Shown one piece after another: positions 34,975 through 49,800 of a stretch of 64,000 bases of DNA (positions are counted from its first letter, which is position 1; each line of letters starts with the position of its first letter). The stretch lies in the NCBI GenBank assembly GCA_963575645.1, contig OY754466.1, positions 32,892,001-32,956,000 of the forward strand, in the 5' to 3' direction. Source of the stretch: Xanthostigma xanthostigma. Taxonomy: Eukaryota; Arthropoda; Insecta; Raphidioptera; Raphidiidae. Both the position numbers and the translations under genes were made by a program. The notes beneath the pieces were generated by a model. The model made no database searches. It saw only the letters and a program-made list of their open reading frames with translations, and was not told the DNA's origin.

Positions 34975-37900
34975 TTATAGGCAAAATTGTTTTATTTCAT
35001 GAAGGTTAGTCTATTTACACTATAACATTCAGGTTTGGATCATTCTCTCATAAGAAAATGCAAACTGCATATTAACCATTATTTTAACGCAGCCAAGCAG
35101 TTTTTACATGCTTCACGACAATTGCGTGCAAATGAGTCCTTATAGGCAAAATTGCTTTTTTTTACAAAGGTAAGTCTATTTTCACTATAACATTCAGGTT
35201 TGGATCATTCTCTCATAAGAAAATGCAAACTGCATATTAACCATTATTTTAACGCATACAAGCAGTTTTTACATGCTTTATGACAATTAGGGGCAAATGA
35301 GTCCTTATAGGCAAAATTGCTTTATTTCATAAAGGGTAAGTCTATTTACACTATAACATTCAGGTTTGGATCTTTCTCTCATAAGAAAATGCAAACTGCA
35401 TATTATCCATTATTTAAACGCAGACAAGCAGTTTTTACTTGCTTTACGACAATTAGGTGCAAATGAGTCTTTATAGGCAAAATTGCTTTATTTCATGAAG
35501 GTAAGTCTATTTACACTATAACATTTAGGTTTGGATCATTCTCTCATAAGAAAATGCAAACTGCATATTAACCATTATTTTAACGCATACAAGCAGTTTT
35601 TACAAGTTTATGACAATTAGGTGCAAATGAGTCCTTATAAGCAAAATTGCTTAATTTCATGAGGGTTAGTCTATTTACACTATAACAATTACGTTTGGAT
35701 CATTCTCTCATAAGAAAATGCAAACTGCATATTTACTATCATTTTAACGCTTACAAGCAGTTTTTACATGCTTTATGACAATTAGGTGCAAATAAGTCCT
35801 TATAGGCAAAATTGCTTTATTTCTTGAGGGTAAGTCTATTTACACTATAACATTCAGGTTTGGATCATTCTCTCATAAGAAAATGCAAACTGCATATTAA
35901 AAATTATTTCAACGCATACAAGCAGTTTTTACATGCTTTATGACAATTGGGGGCAAATAAGTCCTTATAGGCAAAATTGCTTTATTTCATGAAGGTTAGT
36001 CTATTTACACTATAACATTCAGGTTTGGATCATTCTCTCATAAGAAAATGCAAACTGCATTTTAACTATTAGTTTAACGCATACAAGCAGTTTTTACAAG
36101 CTTTATGACAATTAGGTGCAAATGAGTCCTTATAGGCAAAATTGCTTTATTTCATGAGGGTTAGTCTATTTACACTATAACATTTAGGTTTGGATCATTC
36201 TCTCATAAGAAAATGCAAACTGCATATTTACTATCATTTTAACGCATTTAAGCAGTTTTTACATGCTTTATGACAATTAGGTGCAAATGAGTCCTTATAG
36301 GCAAAATTGCTTTATTTCATGAGGGAAAGTCTATTTACACTATAACATTCAGGTTTGGATTATTCTCTCATAAGAAAATGCAAACTGCATATTAACCATT
36401 ATTTTAACGCATACAAGCAGTTTTTACATGCTTTATGACAATTAGGGGCAAATGAGTCCTTATAGGCTAAACTGCTTTAGTTCATGAAGGTTAGTCTATT
36501 TACACTATAACATTTAGGTTTGGATCATTCTCTCATAAGAAAATGCAGACTGCATATTAACAATTATTTTAACGCAGACAAGCAGTTTTTACATGCTTCA
36601 CGACAATTGCGTGCAAATGAGTCCTTATAGGCAAAATTGCTTTATTTTACAAAGGTAAGACTATTTACACTATAACATTCAGGTTTGGACCATTCTCTTA
36701 TAAGAAAATGCAAACTGCATATTAACCATTATTTTAACGCATACAAGCAGTTTTTACAAGCTTTATGACAATTAGGTGCAAATGAGTCTATATAGGCAAA
36801 ATTGCCTTATTTCATGAGGGTTAGTCTATTTACACTATAACATTTAGGTTTGGATCATTCTTTCATAAGAAAATGCAAACTGCATATTTACTATCATTTT
36901 AACGCATACAAGCAGTTTTTACATGCTTTATGACAATTAGGTGCAAATGAGTCCTTATAGGCAAAATTGCTTTATTTCATGAGGGTAAGTCTATTTACAC
37001 TATAACATTCAGGTTTGGATCATTCTCTCATAAGAAAATGCAAACTGCATATTAACCATTATTTTAACGCATACAAGCAGTTTTTACATGCTTTATGACA
37101 ATTAGGGGCAAATGGGTCCTTATAGGCAAAATTGCTTTATTTCATGAAGGTTAGTCTATTTACACTATAACATTCAGGTTTGGATTATACTTTCAAAAGA
37201 AAATGCAAACTGCATATTAACCATTATTTTAACGCAGACAAGCAGTTTTTACATGCTTCACGACAATTGCGTGCAAATGAGTCCTTATAGGCAAAATTGC
37301 TTTATTTTACAAAGGTAAGTCTATTTACACTATAACATTCAGGTTTGGATCATTCTCTCATAAGAAAATGCAAACTGCATATTAACCATTATTTTAACGC
37401 ATACAAGCAGTTTTTACATGCTTTATGACAATTAGGGGCAAATGAGTCCTTATAGGCAAAATTGCTTTATTTCATTAGGGTAAGTCTATTTACACTATAA
37501 CATTCAGGTTTGGATCTTTCTCTCATAAGAAAATGCAAACTGCATATTAGCCATTATTTAAACGCAGACAAGCAGTTTTTACATGCTTTACGACAATTAG
37601 GTGCAAATGAGTCTTTATAGGCAAAATTGCTTTATTTCATGAGGGTAAGTCTATTTACACTATAACATTTAGGTTTGGATCATTCTTTCATAAGAAAATG
37701 CAAACTGCATATTTACTATCATTTTAACGCATACAAGCAGTTTTTACATGCTTTATGACTATTAGGGGCAAACGAGTCCTTATAGGCAAAATTGCTTTAT
37801 TTCATGAAGGTAAGTCTATTTACACTATAACATTCAGGTTTTAATCATTCTCTCATAAGAAAATGTAAACTGCATATTAACCATTATTTTAACGCAAACA

Positions 37901-40900
37901 AGCAGTTTTTACATGCTTCACGACAATTGCGTGCAAATGAGTCCTTATAGGCAAAATTGCGTTATTTTACAAAGGTAAGTCTATTTTCACTATAACATTC
38001 AGGTTTGGATCGTTCTCTCATAAGAAAATGCAGACTGCATATTAACTATTATTTTGACGCATACAAGCAGTTTTTACATGCTTTATGACAATTAGGGGCA
38101 AATGAGCCCTTATAGGCTAAACTGCTTTATTTCATGAAGGTTAGTCTATTTACACTATAACATTCAGGTTTGGATCATTCTCTCATAAGAAAATGCAAAC
38201 TGCATATTAACCATTATTTTAACGCTGACAAGCAGTTTTTACAAGCTTTATGACAATTAGGTGCAAATGAGTCCTTATAGGCAAAATTGCTTTATTTCAT
38301 GAGGGTTAGTCTATTTACACTATAACATTTAGGTTTGGATCATTATCTCATAAGAAAATGCAAACTGCATATTTACTATCATTTTAAAGCATTTAAGCAG
38401 TTTTTACATGCTTTATGACAATTAGGTGCAAATGAGTCCTTATAGGCAAAATTGCTTTATTTCATGAGGGTAAGTCTATTTACACTATAACATTCAGGTT
38501 TGGATCATTCTCTCATAAGAAAATGCAAACTGCATATTAACCATTATTTTAACGCATACAAGCAGTTTTTACATGCTTTATGACAATTGGGGGCAAATAA
38601 GTCCTTATAGGCAAAATTGCTTTATTTCATGAAGGTAAGTCTATTTACACTATAACATTCAGGTTTGGATCATTCTCTCATAAGAAAATGCAAACTGCAT
38701 ATTAACTATTAGTTTAACGCATACAAGCAGTTTTTACAAGCTTTATGACAATTAGGTGCAAATGAGTCCTTATAGGCAAAATTGCTTTATTTCATGAGGG
38801 TTAGTCTATTTACACTATAACATTTAGGTTTGGATCATTATCTCATAAGAAAATGCAAACTGCATATTTACTATCATTTTAAAGCATTTAAGCAGTTTTT
38901 ACATGCTTTATGACAATTAGGTGCAAATGAGTCCTTATAGGCAAAATTGCTTTATTTCATGAGGGTAAGTCTATTTACACTATAACATTCAGGTTTGGAT
39001 TTTTCTCTCATAAGAAAATGCAAACTGCATATTAACCATTATTTTAACGCATACAAGCAGTTTTTACATGCTTTATGACAATTAGGGGCAAATGAGCCCT
39101 TATAGGCTAAACTGCTTTATTTCATGAAGGTTAGTCTATTTACACTATAACATTCAGGTTTGGATCATTCTCTCATAAGAAAATGCAAACTGCATATTAA
39201 CAATTATTTTAACGCAGACAAGCAGTTTTTACATGCTTCACGACAATTGCGTGCAAATGAGTCCTTATAGGCAAAATTGCTTTATTTTACAAAGGTAAGA
39301 CTATTTACACTATAACATTCAGGTTTGGATCATTCTCTCATAAGAAAATGCAAACTGCATATTAACCATTATTTTAACGCATACAAGCAGTTTTTACATG
39401 CTTTATGACAATTAGGGGCAAATGAGTCCTTATAGGCAAAATTGCTTTATTTTACAAAGGTATGTCTATTTACACTATAACATTCAGGTTTGGATCATTC
39501 TCTCATAAGAAAATGCAAACTGCATATTAACCATTATTTTAACGCATACAAGCAGTTTTTACATGCTTTATGACAATTAGGGGCAAATGAGTCCTTATAG
39601 GCAAAATTGCTTTATTTCATGTAGGGTAAGTCTATTTACACTATAACATTCAGAGTTGGATCTTTCTCTCATAAGAAAATGCAAACTGCATATTAACCAT
39701 TATTTAAACGCAGACAAGCAGTTTTTACATGCTTTACGACAATTAGGTGCAAATGAGTCTTTATAGGCAAAATTGCTTTATTTCATGAGGGTAAGTCTAT
39801 TTACACTATAACATTCAGGTTTGGATCATTCTCTCATAAGAAAATGCAAACTGCATATTAACCATTATTTTAACGCATACAAGCAGTTTTTACAAGCTTT
39901 ATGACAATTAGGTGCAAATGAGTCCTTATAGGCAAAATTGCTTTATTTTATGAGGGTTAGTCTATTTACACTATAACATTTAGGTTTGGATCATTCTTTC
40001 ATAAGAAAATGCAAACTGCATATTTACTATCATTTTAACGCATACAAGCAGTTTTTACATGCTTTACGACAATTAGGTGCAAATGAGTCCTTATAGGCAA
40101 AATTGCTTTATTTTATGAGGGTTAGTCTATTTACACTATAACATTTAGGTTTGGATCATTCTCTCATAAGAAAATGCAAACTGCATATTAACCATTATTT
40201 TAACGCATACAAGCAGTTTTTACATGCTTTATGACAATTAGGGGCAAATGAGTCCTTATAGGCAAAATTGCTTTATTTTACAAAGGTATGTCTATTTACA
40301 CTAAACATTCAGGTTTGGATCATTCTCTCATAAGAAAATGCAAACTGCATATTAACCATTATTTAAACGCAGACAAGCAGTTTTTACATGCTTTACGACA
40401 ATTAGGTGCAAATGAGTCTTTATAGGCAAAATTGCTTTATTTCATGAGGGTAAGTCTATTTACACTATAACATTCAGGTTTGGATCATTCTCTCATAAGA
40501 AAATGCAAACTGCATATTAACCATTATTTTAACGCATACAAGCAGTTTTTACAAGCTTTATGACAATTAGGTGCAAATGAGCCCTTATAGGCAAAATTGC
40601 TTTATTTAATGAAGGTTAGTCTATTAACACTTTAACATTCAGGTTTGGATTATTCTCTCATAAGAAAATGCAAACTGCATATTAACCATTATTTTAACGC
40701 AGACAAGCAGTTTTTACATGCTTTACGACAATTAGGTGCAAATGAGTCCTTATAGGCGAAATTGCTTTATTTCACAAAGGTAAGTTTACTTACACTATAA
40801 CATTCAGGTTTGGATCATTCTCTCATAAGAAAATGCAAACTGCATATTAACCATTATTTTAACCCTGACAAGCACTTTTTACATGCTTTACGACAATTAG

Positions 40901-41574
40901 GTGCAAATGAGTCCTTATAGGCAAAATTGCTTTATTTCATGAGGGTAAGTCTATTTACACTATAACATTCAGGTTTGGATCATTCTCTCATAAGAAAATG
41001 CAAACTGCATATTAACCATTATTTAAACGCAGACAAGCAGTTTTTACATGCTTTACGACAATTAGGTGCAAATGAGTCTTTATAGGCAAAATTGCTTTAT
41101 TTCATGAGGGTAAGTCTATTTACACTATAACATTCAGGTTTGGATCATTCTCTCATAAGAAAATGCAAACTGCATATTAACCATTATTTTAACGCATACA
41201 AGCACTTTTTACATGCTTTACGACAATTAGGTGCAAATGAGTCCTTATAGGCAAAATTGCTTTATTTCATGAGGGTAAGTCTATTTACACTATAACATTC
41301 AGGTTTGGATCATTCTCTCATAAGAAAATGCAAACTGCATATTAACAATTATTTTAACGCAGACAAGCAGTTTTTACATGCTTCACGACAATTGCGTGCA
41401 AATGAGTCCTTATAGGCAAAATTGCTTTATTTCTTAAGGGTAAGTCTATTTACACTATAACATTCAGGTTTGGATCATTCTCTCATAAGAAAATGCAAAC
41501 TGCATATTAACCATTATTTTAACGCACACAAGCAGTTTTTACATGCTTTATGACAATTAGGGGCAAATGGGTCC
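34975..41574 (+). repeat. Cycle C10: long alpha cycle, 40 monomers (6,600 bp)
   Basis: C10 is the U2 counterpart of C1 and agrees with it monomer by monomer to about 40,584. The two then differ in whole monomers. C1 has three extra monomers at 7,261-7,755, and its preceding monomer has a different 3' patch. C10 has one extra monomer after the GGCGAAATTG monomer at 40,750; its run at 40,915, 41,080 and 41,245 reuses the ATTTAAACGCAGAC and AAGCACTTTTT markers. The cycle ends with the CTTAAGGG/CGCACACAAG monomer (41,410), as in C1. Confidence 0.87.
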
Positions 41575-42893
41575 TTATAGGCAAAATTGCTTTATTTCAT
41601 GAAGGTTAGTCTATTTACACTATAACATTCAGGTTTGGATCATTCTCTCATAAGAAAATGCAAACTGCATATTAACCATTATTTTAACGCAGCCAAGCAG
41701 TTTTTACATGCTTCACGACAATTGCGTGCAAATGAGTCCTTATAGGCAAAATTGCTTTTTTTTACAAAGGTAAGTCTATTTTCACTATAACATTCAGGTT
41801 TGGATCATTCTCTCATAAGAAAATGCAAACTGCATATTAACCATTATTTTAACGCATACAAGCAGTTTTTACATGCTTTATGACAATTAGGGGCAAATGA
41901 GTCCTTATAGGCAAAATTGCTTTATTTCATAAAGGGTAAGTCTATTTACACTATAACATTCAGGTTTGGATCTTTCTCTCATAAGAAAATGCAAACTGCA
42001 TATTAACCATTATTTAAACGCAGACAAGCAGTTTTTACATGCTTTACGACAATTAGGTGCAAATGAGTCCTTATAGGCAAAATTGCTTTATTTCATGAAG
42101 GTTAGTCTATTTACACTATAACATTTAGGTTTGGATCATTCTCTCATAAGAAAATGCAAACTGCATTTTAACCATTATTTTAACGCATACAAGCAGTTTT
42201 TACAAGTTTATGACAATTAGGTGCAAATGAGTCCTTATAAGAAAAATTGCTTAATTTCATGAGGGTTAGTCTATTTACACTATAACAATTACGTTTGGAT
42301 CATTCTAAAATAAGAAAATGCAAACTGCATATTTACTATCATTTTAACGCTTACAAGCAGTTTTTACATGCTTTATGACAATTAGGTGCAAATAAGTCCT
42401 TATAGGCAAAATTGCTTTATTTCTTGAGGGTAAGTCTATTTACACTATAACATTCAGGTTTGGATCATTCTCTCATAAGAAAATGCAAACTGCATATTAA
42501 CCATTATTTTAACGCATACAAGCAGTTTTTACAAGTTTATGACAATTAGGTGCAAATGAGTCCTTATAAGCAAAATTGCTTAATTTCATGAGGGTTAGTC
42601 TATTTACACTATAACAATTACGTTTGGATCATTCTCTCATAAGAAAATGCAAACTGCATATTTACTATCATTTTAACGCTTACAAGCAGTTTTTGCATGC
42701 TTTATGACAATTAGGTGCAAATGAGTCCTTATAGGCAAAATTGCTTTATTTCTTGAGGGTAAGTCTATTTACACTATAACATTCAGGTTTGGTTCATTCT
42801 CTCATAAGAAAATGCAAACTGCATATTAACCATTATTTTAACGCATACAAGCAGTTTTTACATGCTTTATGACAATTAGGGGCAAATGGGTCC
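41575..42893 (+). repeat. Cycle C11: short beta cycle, copy of C2
   Basis: C11 is 1,319 bp and eight monomers, identical in length and order to C2 at offset 33,159. It includes the TTATAAGAAAAATTGC monomer with CATTCTAAAATAAG (42,235) and the TTTTTGCATGC variant (42,564 monomer). It is followed by C12, as C2 is by C3. Confidence 0.88.
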
Positions 42894-45800
42894 TTATAGG
42901 CAAAATTGCTTTATTTCATGAAGGTTAGTCTATTTACACTATAACATTCAGGTTTGGATCATTCTCTCATAAGAAAATGCAAACTGCATATTAACCATTA
43001 TTTTAACGCAGCCAAGCAGTTTTTACATGCTTCACGACAATTGCGTGCAAATGAGTCCTTATAGGCAAAATTGCTTTTTTTTACAAAGGTAAGTCTATTT
43101 TCACTATAACATTCAGGTTTGGATCATTCTCTCATAAGAAAATGCAAACTGCATATTAACCATTATTTTAACGCATACAAGCAGTTTTTACATGCTTTAT
43201 GACAATTAGGGGCAAATGAGTCCTTATAGGCAAAATTGCTTTATTTCATAAAGGGTAAGTCTATTTACACTATAACATTCAGGTTTGGATCTTTCTCTCA
43301 TAAGAAAATGCAAACTGCATATTAACCATTATTTAAACGCAGACAAGCAGTTTTTACTTGCTTTACGACAATTAGGTGCAAATGAGTCTTTATAGGCAAA
43401 ATTGCTTTATTTCATGAAGGTAAGTCTATTTACACTATAACATTTAGGTTTGGATCATTCTCTCATAAGAAAATGCAAACTGCATATTAACCATTATTTT
43501 AACGCATACAAGCAGTTTTTACAAGTTTATGACAATTAGGTGCAAATGAGTCCTTATAAGCAAAATTGCTTAATTTCATGAATGTTAGTCTATTTACACT
43601 ATAACAATTACGTTTGGATCATTCTCTCATAAGAAAATGCAAACTGCATATTTACTATCATTTTAACGCTTACAAGCAGTTTTTACATGCTTTATGACAA
43701 TTAGGTGCAAATAAGTCCTTATAGGCAAAATTGCTTTATTTCTTGAGGGTAAGTCTATTTACACTATAACATTCAGGTTTGGATCATTCTCTCATAAGAA
43801 AATGCAAACTGCATATTAAAAATTATTTCAACGCATACAAGCAGTTTTTACATGCTTTATGACAATTGGGGGCAAATAAGTCCTTATAGGCAAAATTGCT
43901 TTATTTCATGAAGGTAAGTCTATTTACACTATAACATTCAGGTTTGGATCATTCTCTCATAAGAAAATGCAAACTGCATTTTAACTATTAGTTTAACGCA
44001 TACAAGCAGTTTTTACAAGCTTTATGACAATTAGGTGCAAATGAGTCCTTATAGGCAAAATTGCTTTATTTCATGAGGGTTAGTCTATTTACACTATAAC
44101 ATTTAGGTTTGGATCATTCTCTCATAAGAAAATGCAAACTGCATATTTACTATCATTTTAACGCATTTAAGCAGTTTTTACATGCTTTATGACAATTAGG
44201 TGCAAATGAGTCCTTATAGGCAAAATTGCTTTATTTCATGAGGGTAAGTCTATTTACACTATAACATTCAGGTTTGGATTATTCTCTCATAAGAAAATGC
44301 AAACTGCATATTAACCATTATTTTAACGCATACAAGCAGTTTTTACATGCTTTATGACAATTAGGGGCAAATGAGTCCTTATAGGCTAAACTGCTTTATT
44401 TCATGAAGGTTAGTCTATTTACACTATAACATTTAGGTTTGGATCATTCTCTCATAAGAAAATGCAAACTGCATATTAACAATTATTTTAACGCAGACAA
44501 GCAGTTTTTACATGCTTCACGACAATTGCGTGCAAATGAGTCCTTATAGGCAAAATTGCTTTATTTTACAAAGGTAAGACTATTTACACTATAACATTCA
44601 GGTTTGGACCATTCTCTCATAAGAAAATGCAAACTGCATATTAACCATTATTTTAACGCATACAAGCAGTTTTTACATGCTTTATGACAATTAGGGGCAA
44701 ATGAGTCCTTATAGGCAAAATTGCTTTATTTTACAAAGGTATGTCTATTTACACTATAACATTCAGGTTTGGATCATTCTCTCATAAGAAAATGCAAACT
44801 GCATATTAACCATTATTTTAACGCATACAAGCAGTTTTTACATGCTTTATGACAATTAGGGGCAAATGAGTCCTTATAGGCAAAATTGCTTTATTTCATG
44901 TAGGGTAAGTCTATTTACACTATAACATTCAGAGTTGGATCTTTCTCTCATAAGAAAATGCAAACTGCATATTAACCATTATTTAAACGCAGACAAGCAG
45001 TTTTTAAATGCTTTACGACAATTAGGTGCAAATGAGTCTTTATAGGCAAAATTGCTTTATTTCATGAGGGTAAGTCTATTTACACTATAACATCAGGTTT
45101 GGATCATTCTCTCATAAGAAAATGCAAACTGCATATTAACTATTATTTTAACGCATACAAGCAGTTTTTACAAGCTTTATGACAATTAGGTGCAAATGAG
45201 TCCTTATAGGCAAAATTGCTTTATTTTATGAGGGTTAGTCTATTTACACTATAACATTTAGGTTTGGATCATTCTTTCATAAGAAAATGCAATCTGCATA
45301 TTTACTATCATTTTAACGCATACAAGCAGTTTTTACATGCTTTATGACAATTAGGGGCAAATGAGTCCTTATAGGCAAAATTGCTTTATTTCATAAAGGG
45401 TAAGTCTATTTACACTATAACATTCAGGTTTGGATCTTTCTCTCATAAGAAAATGCAAACTGCATATTAACCATTATTTAAACGCAGACAAGCAGTTTTT
45501 ACATGCTTTACGACAATTAGGTGCAAATGAGTCCTTATAGGCAAAATTGCTTTATTTCATGAAGGTAAGTCTATTTACACTATAACATTTAGGTTTGGAT
45601 CATTCTCTCATAAGAAAATGCAAACTGCATTTTAACCATTATTTTAACGCATACAAGCAGTTTTTACAAGTTTATGACAATTAGGTGCAAATGAGTCCTT
45701 ATAAGAAAAATTGCTTAATTTCATGAGGGTTAGTCTATTTACACTATAACAATTACGTTTGGATCATTCTAAAATAAGAAAATGCAAACTGCATATTTAC

Positions 45801-46852
45801 TATCATTTTAACGCTTACAAGCAGTTTTTACATGCTTTATGACAATTAGGTGCAAATAAGTCCTTATAGGCAAAATTGCTTTATTTCTTGAGGGTAAGTC
45901 TATTTACACTATAACATTCAGGTTTGGATCATTCTCTCATAAGAAAATGCAAACTGCATATTAACCATTATTTTAACGCATACAAGCAGTTTTTACAAGT
46001 TTATGACAATTAGGTGCAAATGAGTCCTTATAAGCAAAATTGCTTAATTTCATGAGGGTTAGTCTATTTACACTATAACAATTACGTTTGGATCATTCTC
46101 TCATAAGAAAATGCAAACTGCATTTTTACTATCATTTTAACGCTTACAAGCAGTTTTTACATGCTTTATGACAATTAGGTGCAAATGAGTCCTTATAGGC
46201 AAAATTGCTTTATTTCATGAGGGTAAGTCTATTTACACTATAACATTCAGGTTTGGATCATTCTCTCATAAGAAAATGCAAACTGCATATTAACCATTAT
46301 TTTAACGCATACAAGCAGTTTTTACATGCTTTATGACAATTAGGGGCAAATAAGTCCTTATAGGCAAAATTGCTATATTTCATGAAGGTAAGTCTATTTC
46401 CACTATAACATTCAGGTTTGGATCCTTCTCTCATAAGAAAATGCAAACTGCATATTAACAATTATTTTAACGCAGACAAGCAGTTTTTACATGCTTTACG
46501 ACAATTAGGTGTAAATGAGTCCTTATAGGCAAAATTGCTTTATTTCATGAGGGTTAGTCTATTTACACTATAACAATTACGTTTGGATCTTTCTCTCATA
46601 AGAAAATGCAAACTGCATATTTACTATCATTTTAACGCTTACAAGCAGTTTTTACATGCTTTATGACAATTAGGTGCAAATAAGTCCTTATAGGCAAAAT
46701 TGCTTTATTTCTTGAGGGTAAGTCTATTTACACTATAACATTCAGGTTTGGTTCATTCTCTCATAAGAAAATGCAAACTGCATATTAACCATTATTTTAA
46801 CGCATACAAGCAGTTTTTACATGCTTTATGACAATTAGGGGCAAATGGGTCC
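42894..46852 (+). repeat. Cycle C12: alpha cycle fused to a beta tail, copy of C3
   Basis: C12 is 3,959 bp and 24 monomers, with the same fused monomer at 44,544, the same ACATCAGG deletion (45,090), the same switch into the beta tail (45,369) and the same GGATCC-bearing monomer (46,358) as C3. Small differences exist, such as CATGAATGTTAG near 43,578. From 45,369 it also matches C6 at offset 21,939. After C12, U2 goes straight to C13, whereas U1 passes through C4, C5 and C6. Confidence 0.86.
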
Positions 46853-49800
46853 TTATAGGCAAAATTGCTTTATTTCATGAAGGTTAGTCTATTTACACTA
46901 TAACATTCAGGTTTGGATCATTCTCTCATAAGAAAATGCAAACTGCATATTAACCATTATTTTAACGCAGCCAAGCAGTTTTTACATGCTTCACGACAAT
47001 TGCGTGCAAATGAGTCCTTATAGGCAAAATTGCTTTTTTTTACAAAGGTAAGTCTATTTTCACTATAACATTCAGGTTTGGATCATTCTCTCATAAGAAA
47101 ATGCAAACTGCATATTAACCATTATTTTAACGCATACAAGCAGTTTTTACATGCTTTATGACAATTAGGGGCAAATGAGTCCTTATAGGCAAAATTGCTT
47201 TATTTCATAAAGGGTAAGTCTATTTACACTATAACATTCAGGTTTGGATCTTTCTCTCATAAGAAAATGCAAACTGCATATTATCCATTATTTAAACGCA
47301 GACAAGCAGTTTTTACTTGCTTTACGACAATTAGGTGCAAATGAGTCTTTATAGGCAAAATTGCTTTATTTCATGAAGGTAAGTCTATTTACACTATAAC
47401 ATTTAGGTTTGGATCATTCTCTCATAAGAAAATGTAAACTGCATATTAACCATTATTTTAACGCATACAAGCAGTTTTTACAAGTTTATGACAATTAGGT
47501 GCAAATGAGTCCTTATAAGCAAAATTGCTTAATTTCATGAGGGTTAGTCTATTTACACTATAACAATTACGTTTGGATCATTCTCTCATAAGAAAATGCA
47601 AACTGCATATTTACTATCATTTTAACGCTTACAAGCAGTTTTTACATGCTTTATGACAATTAGGTGCAAATAAGTCCTTATAGGCAAAATTGCTTTATTT
47701 CTTGAGGGTAAGTCTATTTACACTATAACATTCAGGTTTGGATCATTCTCTCATAAGAAAATGCAAACTGCATATTAAAAATTATTTCAACGCATACAAG
47801 CAGTTTTTACATGCTTTATGACAATTGGGGGCAAATAAGTCCTTATAGGCAAAATTGCTTTATTTCATGAAGGTTAGTCTATTTACACTATAACATTCAG
47901 GTTTGGATCATTCTCTCATAAGAAAATGCAAACTGCATTTTAACTATTAGTTTAACGCATACAAGCAGTTTTTACAAGCTTTATGACAATTAGGTGCAAA
48001 TGAGTCCTTATAGGCAAAATTGCTTTATTTCATGAGGGTTAGTCTATTTACACTATAACATTCAGGTTTGGATTATTCTCTCATAAGAAAATGCAAACTG
48101 CATATTAACCATTATTTTAACGCATACAAGCAGTTTTTACATGCTTTATGACAATTAGGGGCAAATGAGTCCTTTAGGCTAAACTGCTTTATTTCATGAA
48201 GGTTAGTCTATTTACACTATAACATTTAGGTTTGGATCATTCTCTCATAAGAAAATGCAAACTGCATATTAACAATTATTTTAACGCAGACAAGCAGTTT
48301 TTACATGCTTCACGACAATTGCGTGCAAATGAGTCCTTATAGGCAAAATTGCTTTATTTTACAAAGGTAAGACTATTTACACTATAACATTCAGGTTTGG
48401 ACCATTCTCTCATAAGAAAATGCAAACTGCATATTAACCATTATTTTAACGCATACAAGCAGTTTTTACAAGCTTTATGACAATTAGGTGCAAATGAGTC
48501 TATATAGGCAAAATTGCCTTATTTCATGAGGGTTAGTCTATTTACACTATAACATTTAGGTTTGGATCATTCTTTCATAAGAAAATGCAAACTGCATATT
48601 TACTATCATTTTAACGCATACAAGCAGTTTTTACATGCTTTATGACAATTAGGTGCAAATGAGTCCTTATAGGCAAAATTGCTTTATTTCATGAGGGTAA
48701 GTCTATTTACACTATAACATTCAGGTTTGGATCATTCTCTCATAAGAAAATGCAAACTGCATATTAACCATTATTTTAACGCATACAAGCAGTTTTTACA
48801 TGCTTTATGACAATTAGGGGCAAATGGGTCCTTATAGGCAAAATTGCTTTATTTCATGAAGGTTAGTCTATTTACACTATAACATTCAGGTTTGGATTAT
48901 TCTCTCAAAAGAAAATGCAAACTGCATATTAACCATTATTTTAACGCAGACAAGCAGTTTTTACATGCTTCACGACAATTGCGTGCAAATGAGTCCTTAT
49001 AGGCAAAATTGCTTTATTTTACAAAGGTAAGTCTATTTACACTATAACATTCAGGTTTGGATCATTCTCTCATAAGAAAATGCAAACTGCATATTAACCA
49101 TTATTTTAACGCATACAAGCAGTTTTTACATGCTTTATGACAATTAGGGGCAAATGAGTCCTTATAGGCAAAATTGCTTTATTTCATTAGGGTAAGTCTA
49201 TTTACACTATAACATTCAGGTTTGGATCTTTCTCTCATAAGAAAATGCAAACTGCATATTAGCCATTACTTAAACGCAGACAAGCAGTTTTTACATGCTT
49301 TACGACAATTAGGTGCAAATGAGTCTTTATAGGCAAAATTGCTTTATTTCATGAGGGTAAGTCTATTTACACTATAACATTTAGGTTTGGATCATTCTTT
49401 CATAAGAAAATGCAAACTGCATATTTACTATCATTTTAACGCATACAAGCAGTTTTTACATGCTTTATGACTATTAGGGGCAAACGAGTCCTTATAGGCA
49501 AAATTGCTTTATTTCATGAAGGTAAGTCTATTTACACTATAACATTCAGGTTTGGATCATTCTCTCATAAGAAAATGCAAACTGCATATTAACCATTTTT
49601 TTAACGCTGACAAGCAGTTTTTACATGCTTTATGACAATTAGACGCAAATGAGTCTTTATAGGCAAAATTGCTTTATTTCATGAAGGTCAGTCTATTTAG
49701 ACTATAAGATTCAGGTTTTAATCATTCTCTCATAAGAAAATGTAAACTGCATATTAACCATTATTTTAACGCAGACAAGCAGTTTTTACATGCTTTACGA